DNA from: Arthrobacter sp. 9AX
Lineage (GTDB): Bacteria; Actinomycetota; Actinomycetes; Actinomycetales; Micrococcaceae
Assembly (NCBI RefSeq): GCF_902506095.1
Contig: NZ_LR733293.1
Span: 3,547,138 to 3,611,137 of the forward strand
Reading direction: 5' to 3'
DNA: 64,000 nucleotides
In this document: positions 48,361 through 57,074 of the stretch, piece after piece
How positions within the stretch are numbered: the stretch's first letter is position 1
Layout of the letters: each line of letters starts with the position of its first letter
Notes under the pieces: generated by a model
Database searches by the model: none
Told to the model about the DNA's origin: nothing
The model's input: only the letters and a program-made list of their open reading frames with translations
Translations under genes and position numbers: made by a program

Positions 48361-50823
48361 ATGACCCACACCAGCGGCGGGCCGCGCACCCGGCCCGGCC
48401 CGCCGTCGTCGTCCGCTGCACTCCCAGGCGGGCCTCCGCTGCACGTTCCCGCCCGGGCGGACGGGGTCCAGCTGATCGGCCGGGCGCTGGGATCCGGCTA
48501 CCGGGAGCCGCCGTCACTGGTCCGCCGCGCGGACGGGCAAACGCTGCAGCTGACGCCGCTGCTGTTCGCGGTGCTCGAAGCGGTGGACGGCAACCGCACG
48601 GTGGAGGAGGTGGCCGAATACGCCAGCGGGGCGTCCGGCCGGCTCATCAGCGCCGGCAACGTTCGGACCCTGATGGACTCACAGCTGCTGCCGCTTGGCC
48701 TGCTCCGGCTGGCCGACGGGTCGCAGCCGGAGGTGCGCAAAGCCAACCCGTTGCTGGGCATGCGCTTCCGCTACACGGTGACCGATCCGGAGCGGACCCG
48801 AAGGATCACGGCACCCTTCACGGCCCTGTTCAACCCGCTGATTGTGGTGGCTGTGACGGCGGCGTTCCTGGCGTCGTGCTGGTGGGTGCTGATGGTGAAG
48901 GGGCTGGGATCGGCTACCCATGAGGCGTTCGAGAATCCCGTCCTGCTGCTGCTGGTCTTTGCCGTGACCATCCTGTCTGCCGGCTTCCACGAGTTCGGGC
49001 ACGCCGCCGCTGCGCGCAAGGGCGGTGCCACGCCGGGCGCCATGGGTGCGGGCCTGTACCTGGTCTGGCCGGCGTTCTTTACGGACGTCACGGATTCCTA
49101 CCGGCTGGGCCGGGGCGGCCGCCTCCGCACCGACCTGGGCGGGCTGTATTTCAACGCCACCGTTGCCGTGGCGATCATGGGGCTGTGGTGGGCCACCGGC
49201 TTCGATGCCCTGCTGCTGGTGGTGGTCACACAGATCCTGCAGATGGTCCGCCAACTGCTGCCCCTGGTCAGGTTCGACGGCTACCACATCCTGGCCGATG
49301 CCACCGGGGTCCCGGACCTCTTCCAGCGCATCAAGCCTGTCCTCCTCGGCCTGCTCCCCTGGCGGTGGGGGCGGCCGGAAAACAAGGTCCTCAAGCCCTG
49401 GGCACGCGCCGTCGTGACGCTGTGGGTGCTGGTCACCGTGCCGCTGCTGCTGTTCAGCCTGGCCATGATGGTGATCTCCCTTCCGCGGCTGCTGGCCACC
49501 GCCTGGGCCAGCGCCGCCAAGCAACAGGCCATGCTCACCGAGGGCCTGTCGTCCGGGGATTTCGCCGGTGCCGCGGTCCGCGCCCTGGCCATCGCGGCCG
49601 TTGTCCTGCCCACCCTGGGCATGCTGTACATCCTGGGGCGCCTGCTGCGGCAGGTGGTCACCGGGCTCTGGCAGAAGACGCGCGGCAAGGTTGTGCAGCG
49701 CACCGCTGCCATGGGTGCCGTGGCCGCGCTGTTGGCGGGGCTCGCCTGGGCATGGTGGCCCGACGGCGGGACGTACCGTCCGGTCCAGCCTTACGAACGC
49801 GGGACGCTGGCTGATGCAACCTCCTCAGTCCTGCCGTCCGCAGGCAGTGCCCTGCGGGAGGGCGGCAGCGGGCGGACCGTTGCGCTCTGGCCGGAGGGAG
49901 CCGCGAAGCCGACCCGGGAGAACCCGCAGCTGGCCATGGTGCTGGTTCCCGCAGGGGGTGCGGGTGCTGGCTCATCCGCCGTTGACCCGGCTGGATCCGC
50001 CGCATCCGGCGGCGCCGGTGCAGCCGCTCCGTCGTGGGTGTTCCCGTTCGACCGGCCGGACGCTCCCGAGGAGGACGGCAACCAGGCACTGGCGGTGAAC
50101 ACCACCGACGGGTCCGTCACCTACAGCGTGGCTTTCGCGCTGGTGTGGGCCGAGGACGGAGAATCCGTTGACACCCGGAACGAGGCCTACGCCTTTGCCA
50201 GCTGCAGCGGCTGTTCGGCCGTGGCGGTGGGTTTCCAGGTGGTCCTCATCGTGGGCCAGGCGGACGTTATTGTGCCAGAAAACCTCTCGGCCGCCGCGAA
50301 CTACAACTGCTTACAATGCCTCACCTACGCCCTGGCCAGCCAGCTCGTCCTCACCCTGGACGGCCCGTTAACGGACGAAGGCATGGCTTCGCTGCAGGCG
50401 CTGTGGGCAGAGATCGCGGAGTACGGCCGGACCATCCGAAACGTACCGCTCTCGGAAATCCAGGGCCGGCTGGCCGCCTACAAGGAACAGATCACAGCCA
50501 TCATCAGGGCAGACCCCAGCGCCACGAAAAACCCGGCGCCCACCGGCACTTCCCGGGCCACCGTCCCGCCGGGCGGGACAGCCGAGCCCGCCGCGCCGAC
50601 CGGAACGGGTGTGCCGGCACCCGGACAGACCGCGCCCGGTTCGCTCACAGGAACCCGGGCACCTGCCCCGGCAGGAACAGCGCCTGCCACCGCCCCGCCG
50701 AGCCAGCCCGCCCCCGGTGACGCTCCGCCGTCGTACACCCCCGTTGAGACGCCGGCCCCAACGGCGGATACTGGGGGCACGGCCCCGGCCGTGCAAGCCC
50801 AGTCCACTGCAAACCCCAGCTAG
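48361..50823 (+). CDS. PqqD-like/M50 zinc metalloprotease fused to a CxxC domain
   Basis: An 820-residue membrane protein. Residues about 50-125 resemble a PqqD-type peptide-binding winged helix (QLTPLLFAVLEAVDGNRTVE). A multi-helix M50 core follows, with the zinc site FHEFGHA (His210, Glu211, His214) and a later acidic ligand in RFDGYHILAD (Asp306). After further membrane helices (to about 470) an extracellular part carries CxxC pairs at about 615/618 and 650/653, homologous to the gene at 46709. A Pro/Thr/Ala tail follows. The family is related to peptide zinc metalloproteases (YydH-like). Confidence 0.8.
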   Translation: MTHTSGGPRTRPGPPSSSAALPGGPPLHVPARADGVQLIGRALGSGYREPPSLVRRADGQTLQLTPLLFAVLEAVDGNRTVEEVAEYASGASGRLISAGNVRTLMDSQLLPLGLLRLADGSQPEVRKANPLLGMRFRYTVTDPERTRRITAPFTALFNPLIVVAVTAAFLASCWWVLMVKGLGSATHEAFENPVLLLLVFAVTILSAGFHEFGHAAAARKGGATPGAMGAGLYLVWPAFFTDVTDSYRLGRGGRLRTDLGGLYFNATVAVAIMGLWWATGFDALLLVVVTQILQMVRQLLPLVRFDGYHILADATGVPDLFQRIKPVLLGLLPWRWGRPENKVLKPWARAVVTLWVLVTVPLLLFSLAMMVISLPRLLATAWASAAKQQAMLTEGLSSGDFAGAAVRALAIAAVVLPTLGMLYILGRLLRQVVTGLWQKTRGKVVQRTAAMGAVAALLAGLAWAWWPDGGTYRPVQPYERGTLADATSSVLPSAGSALREGGSGRTVALWPEGAAKPTRENPQLAMVLVPAGGAGAGSSAVDPAGSAASGGAGAAAPSWVFPFDRPDAPEEDGNQALAVNTTDGSVTYSVAFALVWAEDGESVDTRNEAYAFASCSGCSAVAVGFQVVLIVGQADVIVPENLSAAANYNCLQCLTYALASQLVLTLDGPLTDEGMASLQALWAEIAEYGRTIRNVPLSEIQGRLAAYKEQITAIIRADPSATKNPAPTGTSRATVPPGGTAEPAAPTGTGVPAPGQTAPGSLTGTRAPAPAGTAPATAPPSQPAPGDAPPSYTPVETPAPTADTGGTAPAVQAQSTANPS

Positions 50824-50831
50824 GAGAGCCG

Positions 50832-51038
50832 ATGTCGTTGAGCAAGGGAACGTCCGTGGAATGGAATACGCCGCAGGGCAAGACGCACGGCAAGATCGTG
50901 GACAAGAAGACCAGTGACTTCGAGCTGGACGGCAACACCCACCGCGCCAGCGAGGATGAGCCCCAGTACGTGGTGGAATCGGCGAAAACCGGGGCACGTG
51001 CCGCACACAAAGCCTCGGCCCTGACGGAACGGAAGTAG
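50832..51038 (+). CDS. DUF2945 (HVA1 TUDOR-like) small protein
   Basis: A 68-residue protein with the family pattern KGTSVEWNTPQGKTHGKIVD, then VVESAKTGARAAHK. The fold is a small TUDOR-like barrel of unknown role. The ATG at 50832 follows GGAG, 8 bp after the protease stop, so it may share the transcript. The next gene starts 4 bp later. Confidence 0.88.
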   Translation: MSLSKGTSVEWNTPQGKTHGKIVDKKTSDFELDGNTHRASEDEPQYVVESAKTGARAAHKASALTERK

Positions 51039-51042
51039 CACG

Positions 51043-52239
51043 GTGGCCGCGCAGCATGAGGTGGTGGTCATCGGCGGCGGCAATGCGGGCATCTCCCTCG
51101 CCGCCCGGCTGGAGCGTTACGGGGTCAAGGACGTGGCCGTCGTCGAACCGCGGGAGCACCATCTGTACCAGCCCCTGTTCTCGCACATCGCCGGGGGCCG
51201 GGCCTTAGCCGCCGAAGCCATCCGGCCGCAGGAACCCCTGATCCCGGACGGGGTCACGTGGATCCGGGACGCCGCCACCGGAGTGGACACGGACTCGAAC
51301 ACCGTGAGCCTCGCGTCCGGCGGCACGGTGGCGTACGGACAGCTGGTGGTGTGCCCCGGGCTGCAGTATGACTGGGATGCCGTGCCCGGGCTCCGCGACG
51401 CGGTCCATTCGCCGAACGGCGCCTCCCACTACGAGTTCGAGTTGGCGCCCAAGGCCTGGACCCTGCTGAGCGGGCTGACATCGGGTACCGCGTTGTTCAC
51501 GATGCCCGCCGGACCGGTCAAATGCGGCGGCGCAGCCCAGAAACCCATGTACCTGGCCTGCGACTACTGGAAGGACCAGGGCGTCCTGGACCGCATCCGC
51601 GTGGTGATGGTGCAGCCCTACCCCACCGTGTTCGGCGTGCCGGAGGTGGACCGGGAGCTGGACCGCAAGATCGCCGAGTACGGGATCGAGCTGTGGACCA
51701 ACAGCGAACTGGTGTCCGTTGACGCGTCCGGGCAGCGGGCAACGATCCGCAACACGGAAACCGGCGATGAGGAAGTCCTGCATTACGACGTCCTCAACGG
51801 CGTGCCGCCGCAATCGGCTCCGGACTGGCTCAAGGCCACCGACCTGCCCGCGGCCGGTGACGCCGGCGGTTTTGTGGAGGTGGACCGGCAGACCCTGCGG
51901 CACATCCGGTTCCCGAACGTCTGGTCCCTGGGTGACGCCGCCGGAACCACCAATTCAAAGTCCGGCGGTGCCTTGCGCAAGCAGACCTCCGTGCTGGCCA
52001 GGAACCTGGTGGCCGGCCGGAAGGGGAAGCGGCTGCCGGCCAAGTACAACGGCTACTCCGTGTGCCCGTTCACCGTCTCCCGCGACACCGTGGTGTTCGC
52101 CGAGTTCGACGACCGCTACCGGCCCATGCCCACCATCCCCCGCGTCCCCACCTGGAACGAGAGCAAGCTGTCCTGGGTGGTGGACCGGACCATCTTCCCG
52201 CAGGTGTACTGGAACCTGATCCTCAAGGGCCGCGCCTAG
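51043..52239 (+). CDS. Sulfide:quinone oxidoreductase-like flavoprotein
   Basis: A 398-residue FAD protein. The FAD motif is IGGGNAGISLAARL near the start, and SQR-type features follow: HHLYQPLFSHIAGG, MPAGPVKCGGAAQKPMYLAC with two cysteines, and a C-terminal SWVVDRTIFPQVYWNLIL segment. It would oxidise sulfide or a related thiol and reduce quinone. The GTG start is at 51043. It ends in a 4-bp convergent overlap with the GNAT gene. Confidence 0.87.
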   Translation: MAAQHEVVVIGGGNAGISLAARLERYGVKDVAVVEPREHHLYQPLFSHIAGGRALAAEAIRPQEPLIPDGVTWIRDAATGVDTDSNTVSLASGGTVAYGQLVVCPGLQYDWDAVPGLRDAVHSPNGASHYEFELAPKAWTLLSGLTSGTALFTMPAGPVKCGGAAQKPMYLACDYWKDQGVLDRIRVVMVQPYPTVFGVPEVDRELDRKIAEYGIELWTNSELVSVDASGQRATIRNTETGDEEVLHYDVLNGVPPQSAPDWLKATDLPAAGDAGGFVEVDRQTLRHIRFPNVWSLGDAAGTTNSKSGGALRKQTSVLARNLVAGRKGKRLPAKYNGYSVCPFTVSRDTVVFAEFDDRYRPMPTIPRVPTWNESKLSWVVDRTIFPQVYWNLILKGRA

Positions 52240-52868
52240 GCACTGCCGGTTATTGACGAAGGGCCCACGACCGCAAGGTTCCCTGGCCGGGCTTGCGAGG
52301 TGCGGCGCTTCAAAGCCCGGTCCACCCGCCACTCGTCGGCCAGGACCGCGTAGATCAGCTCGGTGGCCCACTGGCCTTTGTAGTGCCACTTGTCCACGTG
52401 CCGCCCCTCCTGCCGCATGCCCAACCGGCGGCAGAGTTCTGCGGATGCCGTGTTGAGCTCGTCCAGCCGGGCCTCGATCCGGTGCATGCCCAGTTCTTCG
52501 AAGCCGAGTTTGAGCACAGCGTCCGCGGCTTCGGTGGCGTAGCCCTTGCCCCGGGCAGCGGGCGCCAGCGTCCAGCCGATTTCGCCCTGGCCCCGGCCGG
52601 GGAGCCACTTCAGGACCACCTCGCCCTGCAGGCCGGGACGGGCCGGGTCCTCGATGGCGAGCGCCACCCAGTCGCCCTCCTTCTCGAAGGCGAAGTTGGC
52701 GTACTTGCCCACCCGCTCCATCGACTGCGTGTACGTCTTGGCCGGGCCGGGCAGGAACCGTGCCGTCTGCGGCAGCGAATGGTAGGCGTGGTAGGCGTCC
52801 AGGTCGCTGCCCTCGAAGCGGCGCAGGATGAGCCGTTCCGTCCGGATCGGCAGGGTGATGTGCGGCAT
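52236..52868 (-). CDS. GNAT-family N-acetyltransferase
   Basis: A 210-residue acetyltransferase of the RimJ/RimL-like subgroup. It opens with LPIRTERLILRRFEGSD. The acetyl-CoA loop region is GWTLAPAARGKGYATEAADA, followed by a helix into TASAELCRRLGMRQEG. The substrate is unknown (amino group of a protein, antibiotic or metabolite). It is convergent with the SQR-like gene. Confidence 0.88.
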   Translation of the reverse strand: MPHITLPIRTERLILRRFEGSDLDAYHAYHSLPQTARFLPGPAKTYTQSMERVGKYANFAFEKEGDWVALAIEDPARPGLQGEVVLKWLPGRGQGEIGWTLAPAARGKGYATEAADAVLKLGFEELGMHRIEARLDELNTASAELCRRLGMRQEGRHVDKWHYKGQWATELIYAVLADEWRVDRALKRRTSQARPGNLAVVGPSSITGSA

Positions 52869-53002
52869 GGACCGAGGCTACTCCAAGGCCCGTCGATTGC
52901 TCACTTTGAACTGCAGGAGCCTTCCAGGACCGAAGTCCGGCCGCAAAAGTTACGCCGCCGCACCACGGCTGTAATCGGGCGGAAATCTTCAAAGTATGTA
53001 CT

Positions 53003-53091
53003 TATGGACATTCAATGCTCTATAAATGAGAAATATAGACATTGACAGCCATTCATATCCATATTTGGACACTCAATGATGTTTGTCCATA
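53003..53091. promoter_or_regulatory. Phased TATGGACA motifs in an AT-rich promoter region
   Basis: TATGGACA (53003), TATAGACA (53034) and TTTGGACA (53064) are spaced 31 and 30 bp apart, about three helical turns, and TGTCCATA (53084) is inverted. Each direct copy is followed by TT/CTCAATG or TTGACA. The region is AT-rich against GC-rich surroundings and lies 20 bp before the gene at 53111. Confidence 0.55.
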
Positions 53092-53110
53092 GGTCTTCAT
53101 AGGAGTGCAC

Positions 53111-53845
53111 GTGGTCTTAACAGCGGTCGATCCCAGTTCCACAGACATCACCCCCCTCATCCATCACCCCGTCCTGTGGGCATCCGCGGTGGGCGTCTTC
53201 GCCGTGGTAATCCTGCAATCCGTTATCTACTTCAAGGCCATCAGCAAAGCAGCTCCCGCAGCTGACCTGTCGCGGGCCCAGGTGGCCGGCTCGGTCCGCT
53301 CCGGAGCGGTAGCGGCGATCGGACCGTCCCTGGCCGTCGCACTCATCGCCATCAGCCTGCTGCCCCTTTTTGGCACACCCGCTGTACTGACGCGCATCGG
53401 ACTGGTCGGGTCGGCTGCCTTCGATGTGGCCGCAGCCGGCATCTCAGCAGGTACCCAGGGTGCGCAGCTGGGCGGCCCCAGCTATACCCAGAAAATCTTC
53501 GCCATCGCCTTTGCGGCGATGACCATCGGGGGGCTCGTCTGGATGCTCACGGCCCTGATCCTCACCCCCATCATGAGCAAGGGCGACGCAAAGCTTCGCA
53601 AGGTCAACCCTGCAGTGATGGCCATCGTCCCGACGGCGGCGCTGCTGGGCGCGTTTTTCACGCTGGCGTTCCAGGAAGTACTCAAGTCTCCGGCCCACTT
53701 GGGGACCATGGTCGCCTCCGCCGGCGCCATGGCCATCTGCCTCGTGCTGGCACACAAGTTCCGGCTCCCCTGGCTGCGGGAATGGGGATTGGGAGTGGCC
53801 ATCATTGTGGCGCTCTCCGCCGCCTACTTCATGACCGCAGCCTGA
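53111..53845 (+). CDS. DUF5058 integral membrane protein
   Basis: A 244-residue protein with about six to seven membrane helices and the DUF5058 look (VLWASAVGVFAVVILQSVIY, FDVAAAGISAGTQGAQLGGP). I chose the GTG at 53111 over 53105 because AGGAG at 53101-53105 then has proper spacing. It precedes another membrane protein and an M20 amidohydrolase in one operon, so I suspect a transporter component, which is inference. Confidence 0.8.
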   Translation: MVLTAVDPSSTDITPLIHHPVLWASAVGVFAVVILQSVIYFKAISKAAPAADLSRAQVAGSVRSGAVAAIGPSLAVALIAISLLPLFGTPAVLTRIGLVGSAAFDVAAAGISAGTQGAQLGGPSYTQKIFAIAFAAMTIGGLVWMLTALILTPIMSKGDAKLRKVNPAVMAIVPTAALLGAFFTLAFQEVLKSPAHLGTMVASAGAMAICLVLAHKFRLPWLREWGLGVAIIVALSAAYFMTAA

Positions 53846-53871
53846 AAACCCACCCGACAGGAGCCATTCAG

Positions 53872-54624
53872 ATGCCTACACTGACACCCGCTGAGAAGAC
53901 CTCAGGATTTTCCGCCTTCGACCGCACCACCTCTGTTTGGGGACCCATCACGCTGGGCCTCGGACTCCTCATTTCCTTGGCTGCGGCGCTGTACGCCGCC
54001 TTCGGCACCGGCGTGGGTGTGACCCCGCTGGAGCTGGTCACCGCGGTTGGTGCAGTACTGGCCACTTTCGGGATCATCGCAGTGATTGAGCCGGTGTCCT
54101 ACTTTCCCATTTTGGGCCGCTCCGCCATGTACCAGGCGTTCCTGATCGGCAACATCGCCAACAAGCTGCTCCCCGCAGCCATCGTGGCCCAGGCCAACCT
54201 CGGCGAAAAGCCGGGTACCCGGCGCGCGGAACTCATCGCCGGAAGCGCCATCATCGGTGCGGTCCTGGTCCACATCACCACGCTCATCCTCTTCGTGGGC
54301 GTATTGGGCACCTGGCTTGTGGGCATGCTGCCCGCACCGCTGATTGCCACTGCCCGCAGCTACATCCTGCCCGCGATCTTCGGGGCAGTGGTGCTCCAAA
54401 GCGTCCTGGCAATGAAAAGCCGCCGCACCACGATGGTCGCGGTGGCAGTTGCGGCCGCCATCGTCTTTGTTGTTGTGCCCCTCGCGCCGGCCCTGACCTA
54501 CTTCGCCACGGCACTGGCAGTCATCATCACCATTGCCGCTTCATGGTTGGCGCGGTCGAAAACGGCGCCAACCGGCTCCACGCAGGAAAAGCAGCCCACA
54601 ACGATTTCCGAACCCACCCACTGA
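53872..54624 (+). CDS. Multi-helix membrane protein, unknown function
   Basis: A 250-residue protein with about seven hydrophobic segments and motifs such as AVIEPVSYFPILGRSAMYQA and IGNIANKLLPAAIVAQ. I do not recognise the family. The ATG at 53872 has AGGAG at 53858. It sits between DUF5058 and the amidohydrolase gene, all on one strand with short gaps, and probably forms a two-part permease with DUF5058. Confidence 0.7.
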   Translation: MPTLTPAEKTSGFSAFDRTTSVWGPITLGLGLLISLAAALYAAFGTGVGVTPLELVTAVGAVLATFGIIAVIEPVSYFPILGRSAMYQAFLIGNIANKLLPAAIVAQANLGEKPGTRRAELIAGSAIIGAVLVHITTLILFVGVLGTWLVGMLPAPLIATARSYILPAIFGAVVLQSVLAMKSRRTTMVAVAVAAAIVFVVVPLAPALTYFATALAVIITIAASWLARSKTAPTGSTQEKQPTTISEPTH

Positions 54625-54638
54625 AAGGGAAACCCAAG

Positions 54639-55886
54639 ATGACCACCACCACCGACTCGCGGCTCACAGCCGGCGTCGCTGTTCCTGAATCGTTTGTGGA
54701 GCGCTACGTTGAGGTCTACAAGCACCTCCATGCCAACCCCGAACTTTCCGCCCAGGAATTCCAGACCGCCGAGTACATCGAAGCCCATCTGGCCGGGCTC
54801 GGCATCGACTCGTTCCGATGCGGCCGGACCGGCGTCGTCGGGATCCTCAGGAACGGCGAAGGCCCGGTCATCGGTTTCCGTGCCGACACCGACGGCCTGC
54901 CGATAGCGGAGCAGACAGGCCTGGACTACGCCAGCGCTGCGACGGGTGCCTTGCCCGACGGCGCCACCGTCCCGGTCATGCACGGTTGCGGACACGACAC
55001 CCACATCGCCGCAGCTCTTGCGCTTGCCGCCCTCCTCTCGGAACGGGTTGAGCTGTGGGCGGGGACGCTGGTGATCATTTTCCAGCCCGGCGAAGAGACC
55101 GCCTACGGTGCCAGGGCGATGATCGACGACGGGCTGTGGGACCGGGCACCGAAACCGGAGGTTGTACTCGCCCAGCACGTTATGCCGCTCAGCGAGGGCA
55201 AGCTCCTTATCCGGGGCGGCCACATGGCCAGCCTTGCTGACTCCTGGAAAGTTACGGTCCACGGCCGGCAGGCGCACGGTTCCCAGCCGGAGAAGTCCAT
55301 CGACCCCATTGTTGCCGCCGCCGCGATGGTCATGCGCCTGCAAACCATCGTCTCCCGCGAACTCCCGCCCACCACCCCGGCGGTGGTTACGGTGGGGACG
55401 TTCCACGCCGGGCTGAAGGAAAACATCATTCCGGAGTCCGCGGAGTTCTCCCTTAACGTCCGTACCCCTGATGAGGAAACCCGCGCCGCGGTCCTGGAAG
55501 CAATCCGGCGCATCATTTCCGCCGAAGCTGCAGCCTCGCGCGCCCCCGAACCGGTCATCGAAGAACTGAACAACTTCCCCCGCTGCTTCAACGATCCGGC
55601 GTCCGCCGCCCGGGTGGCGCAAGCCTTCAGGGCTGACTTCGGAGCGGAAGCCCTGGTCGAAGCACCGCTGGGGATGGGATCCGAAGATGCCGGATGGCTC
55701 AGCGACGCGATTGGCGTCCCGGGTGTGTTCTGGGCCTTCGGCGCCTTCGAACCGGGTCTCTTTGAGGACGGCGCGTCCCCGGCCGGCAACCACTCGCCGT
55801 TCTTTGCCCCGGACGCCCGTGCCGCCGTGGTTGGCGGAACGGGGGCGGCGCTCTCCGGGGTGCTAGCCTATCTGGGCCGGAACTGA
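54639..55886 (+). CDS. M20-family amidohydrolase
   Basis: A 415-residue cytosolic metallohydrolase. Metal-binding blocks are visible: GFRADTDGLPI, MHGCGHDTHIAAALAL and FQPGEETAYGARAM, with a late histidine in AGNHSPFFAPDA. Relatives hydrolyse N-acyl amino acids, hippurate or aminobenzoyl-glutamate. The frame opens at 54543, but the ATG at 54639 has AAAGGGA. It follows two membrane proteins, which may import its substrate. Confidence 0.9.
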   Translation: MTTTTDSRLTAGVAVPESFVERYVEVYKHLHANPELSAQEFQTAEYIEAHLAGLGIDSFRCGRTGVVGILRNGEGPVIGFRADTDGLPIAEQTGLDYASAATGALPDGATVPVMHGCGHDTHIAAALALAALLSERVELWAGTLVIIFQPGEETAYGARAMIDDGLWDRAPKPEVVLAQHVMPLSEGKLLIRGGHMASLADSWKVTVHGRQAHGSQPEKSIDPIVAAAAMVMRLQTIVSRELPPTTPAVVTVGTFHAGLKENIIPESAEFSLNVRTPDEETRAAVLEAIRRIISAEAAASRAPEPVIEELNNFPRCFNDPASAARVAQAFRADFGAEALVEAPLGMGSEDAGWLSDAIGVPGVFWAFGAFEPGLFEDGASPAGNHSPFFAPDARAAVVGGTGAALSGVLAYLGRN

Positions 55887-56011
55887 TGTATGCAGGGTGG
55901 CGGCCAAGCCGCCACCCCGCACCCTTTCCGGAGTGCATGCGGGACGGGCTGCGCGCGGTTCAGTCGCGCCTGCCCCGCGGGCAGCGGGATTTCAGCGAAC
56001 GGGGGTGCGGC

Positions 56012-57016
56012 ATGGACCAGCTTGATGGGCTCGACCGTCAGATTGTCGCTGCCCTGGTGCGGAACGGCCGGGCGCCGTGGCGGGTTATCGCCGAGGTTCT
56101 TGGCCAGCAGGAGCGGACAGTGGCCCGCCGCGGCAACAAACTCCTCGAATCCGGAGTCGTCCGCACCAATTCCTTCATCAACCCTGCGTCCGTCGGCCCA
56201 CGCGCGGGCTTTCTGCTCCGTGTCACGGCAGCTCCCCGCGAACTGCGCAGTGTGTGCTCGTGGCTGGCCGACCAGAACGAGACGTCATGGGTCAGTGCGC
56301 TGGCCGGAGCGAGCGAAAGCGTGGCCGAGGTGTTCCTTTCCACCGACGAGCTCGGTGGGTTCCTGTACGGGCGCCTGGCAGAAGTGGAGGGCGTCCAGTC
56401 CTTCGAGATGACGCCGCTTCTTGAGTATTTCCGCACGCCCAGCGGCTGGACGCCGGACATCCTGGGCAACGAACAGTACGCCGTCCTGCACCCCGACGAG
56501 GACGGCCGCCTCGCAGGGCTGCCAAGCAGCAGCCCTTTGGCGCCGCTGGATGAAACCAATGCGATGCTGGCTGAGCTGTTGCACCGAAATGGCCGTGCAA
56601 CGGTGGATGAGCTGGCCGGCGAGCTGTCCGTCTCCAAGGCAACCGTGAGCCGCCGGCTGGAGGCCATGATCAATGCCGGCGTCCTGTTCATTAGGGCGGT
56701 AGTGGACCCGGCTGTCCTTGGCTTCCCGGTGGAGGCGCTCCTGACCCTGACCCGGACGCATGCCCAGGTCCCGGGTGTAAGTGAGCACCTGGCCAGCCTG
56801 CCTGTGACCCGCTGGGCCGCAGCGTCCGGCGAAAAGGTTGTGGCGCAGGTGGCCACCTCCACGCTTGCCGACCTGCGCTTGCTCCTGGCCGGGCTGCTGG
56901 ACAGAGACGATGTCCTTTCAGTGAGCGGCTCTATCTACGCGGAGATCTTCAAGCGAAGCACCGTCCGGTACCGGGACGGCCTCCCGGAGAAACCCGGAGA
57001 CAGCACGGCTGGATGA
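56012..57016 (+). CDS. Double-HTH Lrp/AsnC-family regulator
   Basis: A 334-residue regulator twice the usual Lrp length. HTH 1 spans about 4-50 (LDRQIVAALVRNGRAPWRVI), a sensor half follows, HTH 2 spans about 181-225 (AELLHRNGRATVDELA, SVSKATVSRRLEAM), and a second sensor half ends the protein. Such duplicated proteins bind a small ligand such as an amino acid. It follows the amidohydrolase gene and is the natural candidate to control the phased motifs at 53003. Confidence 0.88.
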   Translation: MDQLDGLDRQIVAALVRNGRAPWRVIAEVLGQQERTVARRGNKLLESGVVRTNSFINPASVGPRAGFLLRVTAAPRELRSVCSWLADQNETSWVSALAGASESVAEVFLSTDELGGFLYGRLAEVEGVQSFEMTPLLEYFRTPSGWTPDILGNEQYAVLHPDEDGRLAGLPSSSPLAPLDETNAMLAELLHRNGRATVDELAGELSVSKATVSRRLEAMINAGVLFIRAVVDPAVLGFPVEALLTLTRTHAQVPGVSEHLASLPVTRWAAASGEKVVAQVATSTLADLRLLLAGLLDRDDVLSVSGSIYAEIFKRSTVRYRDGLPEKPGDSTAG

Positions 57017-57074
57017 CCAGGCCGCTCCTGTCCCACCGCTCCCAGCAGGAGAACCGAAGACATACCCCTGCACC

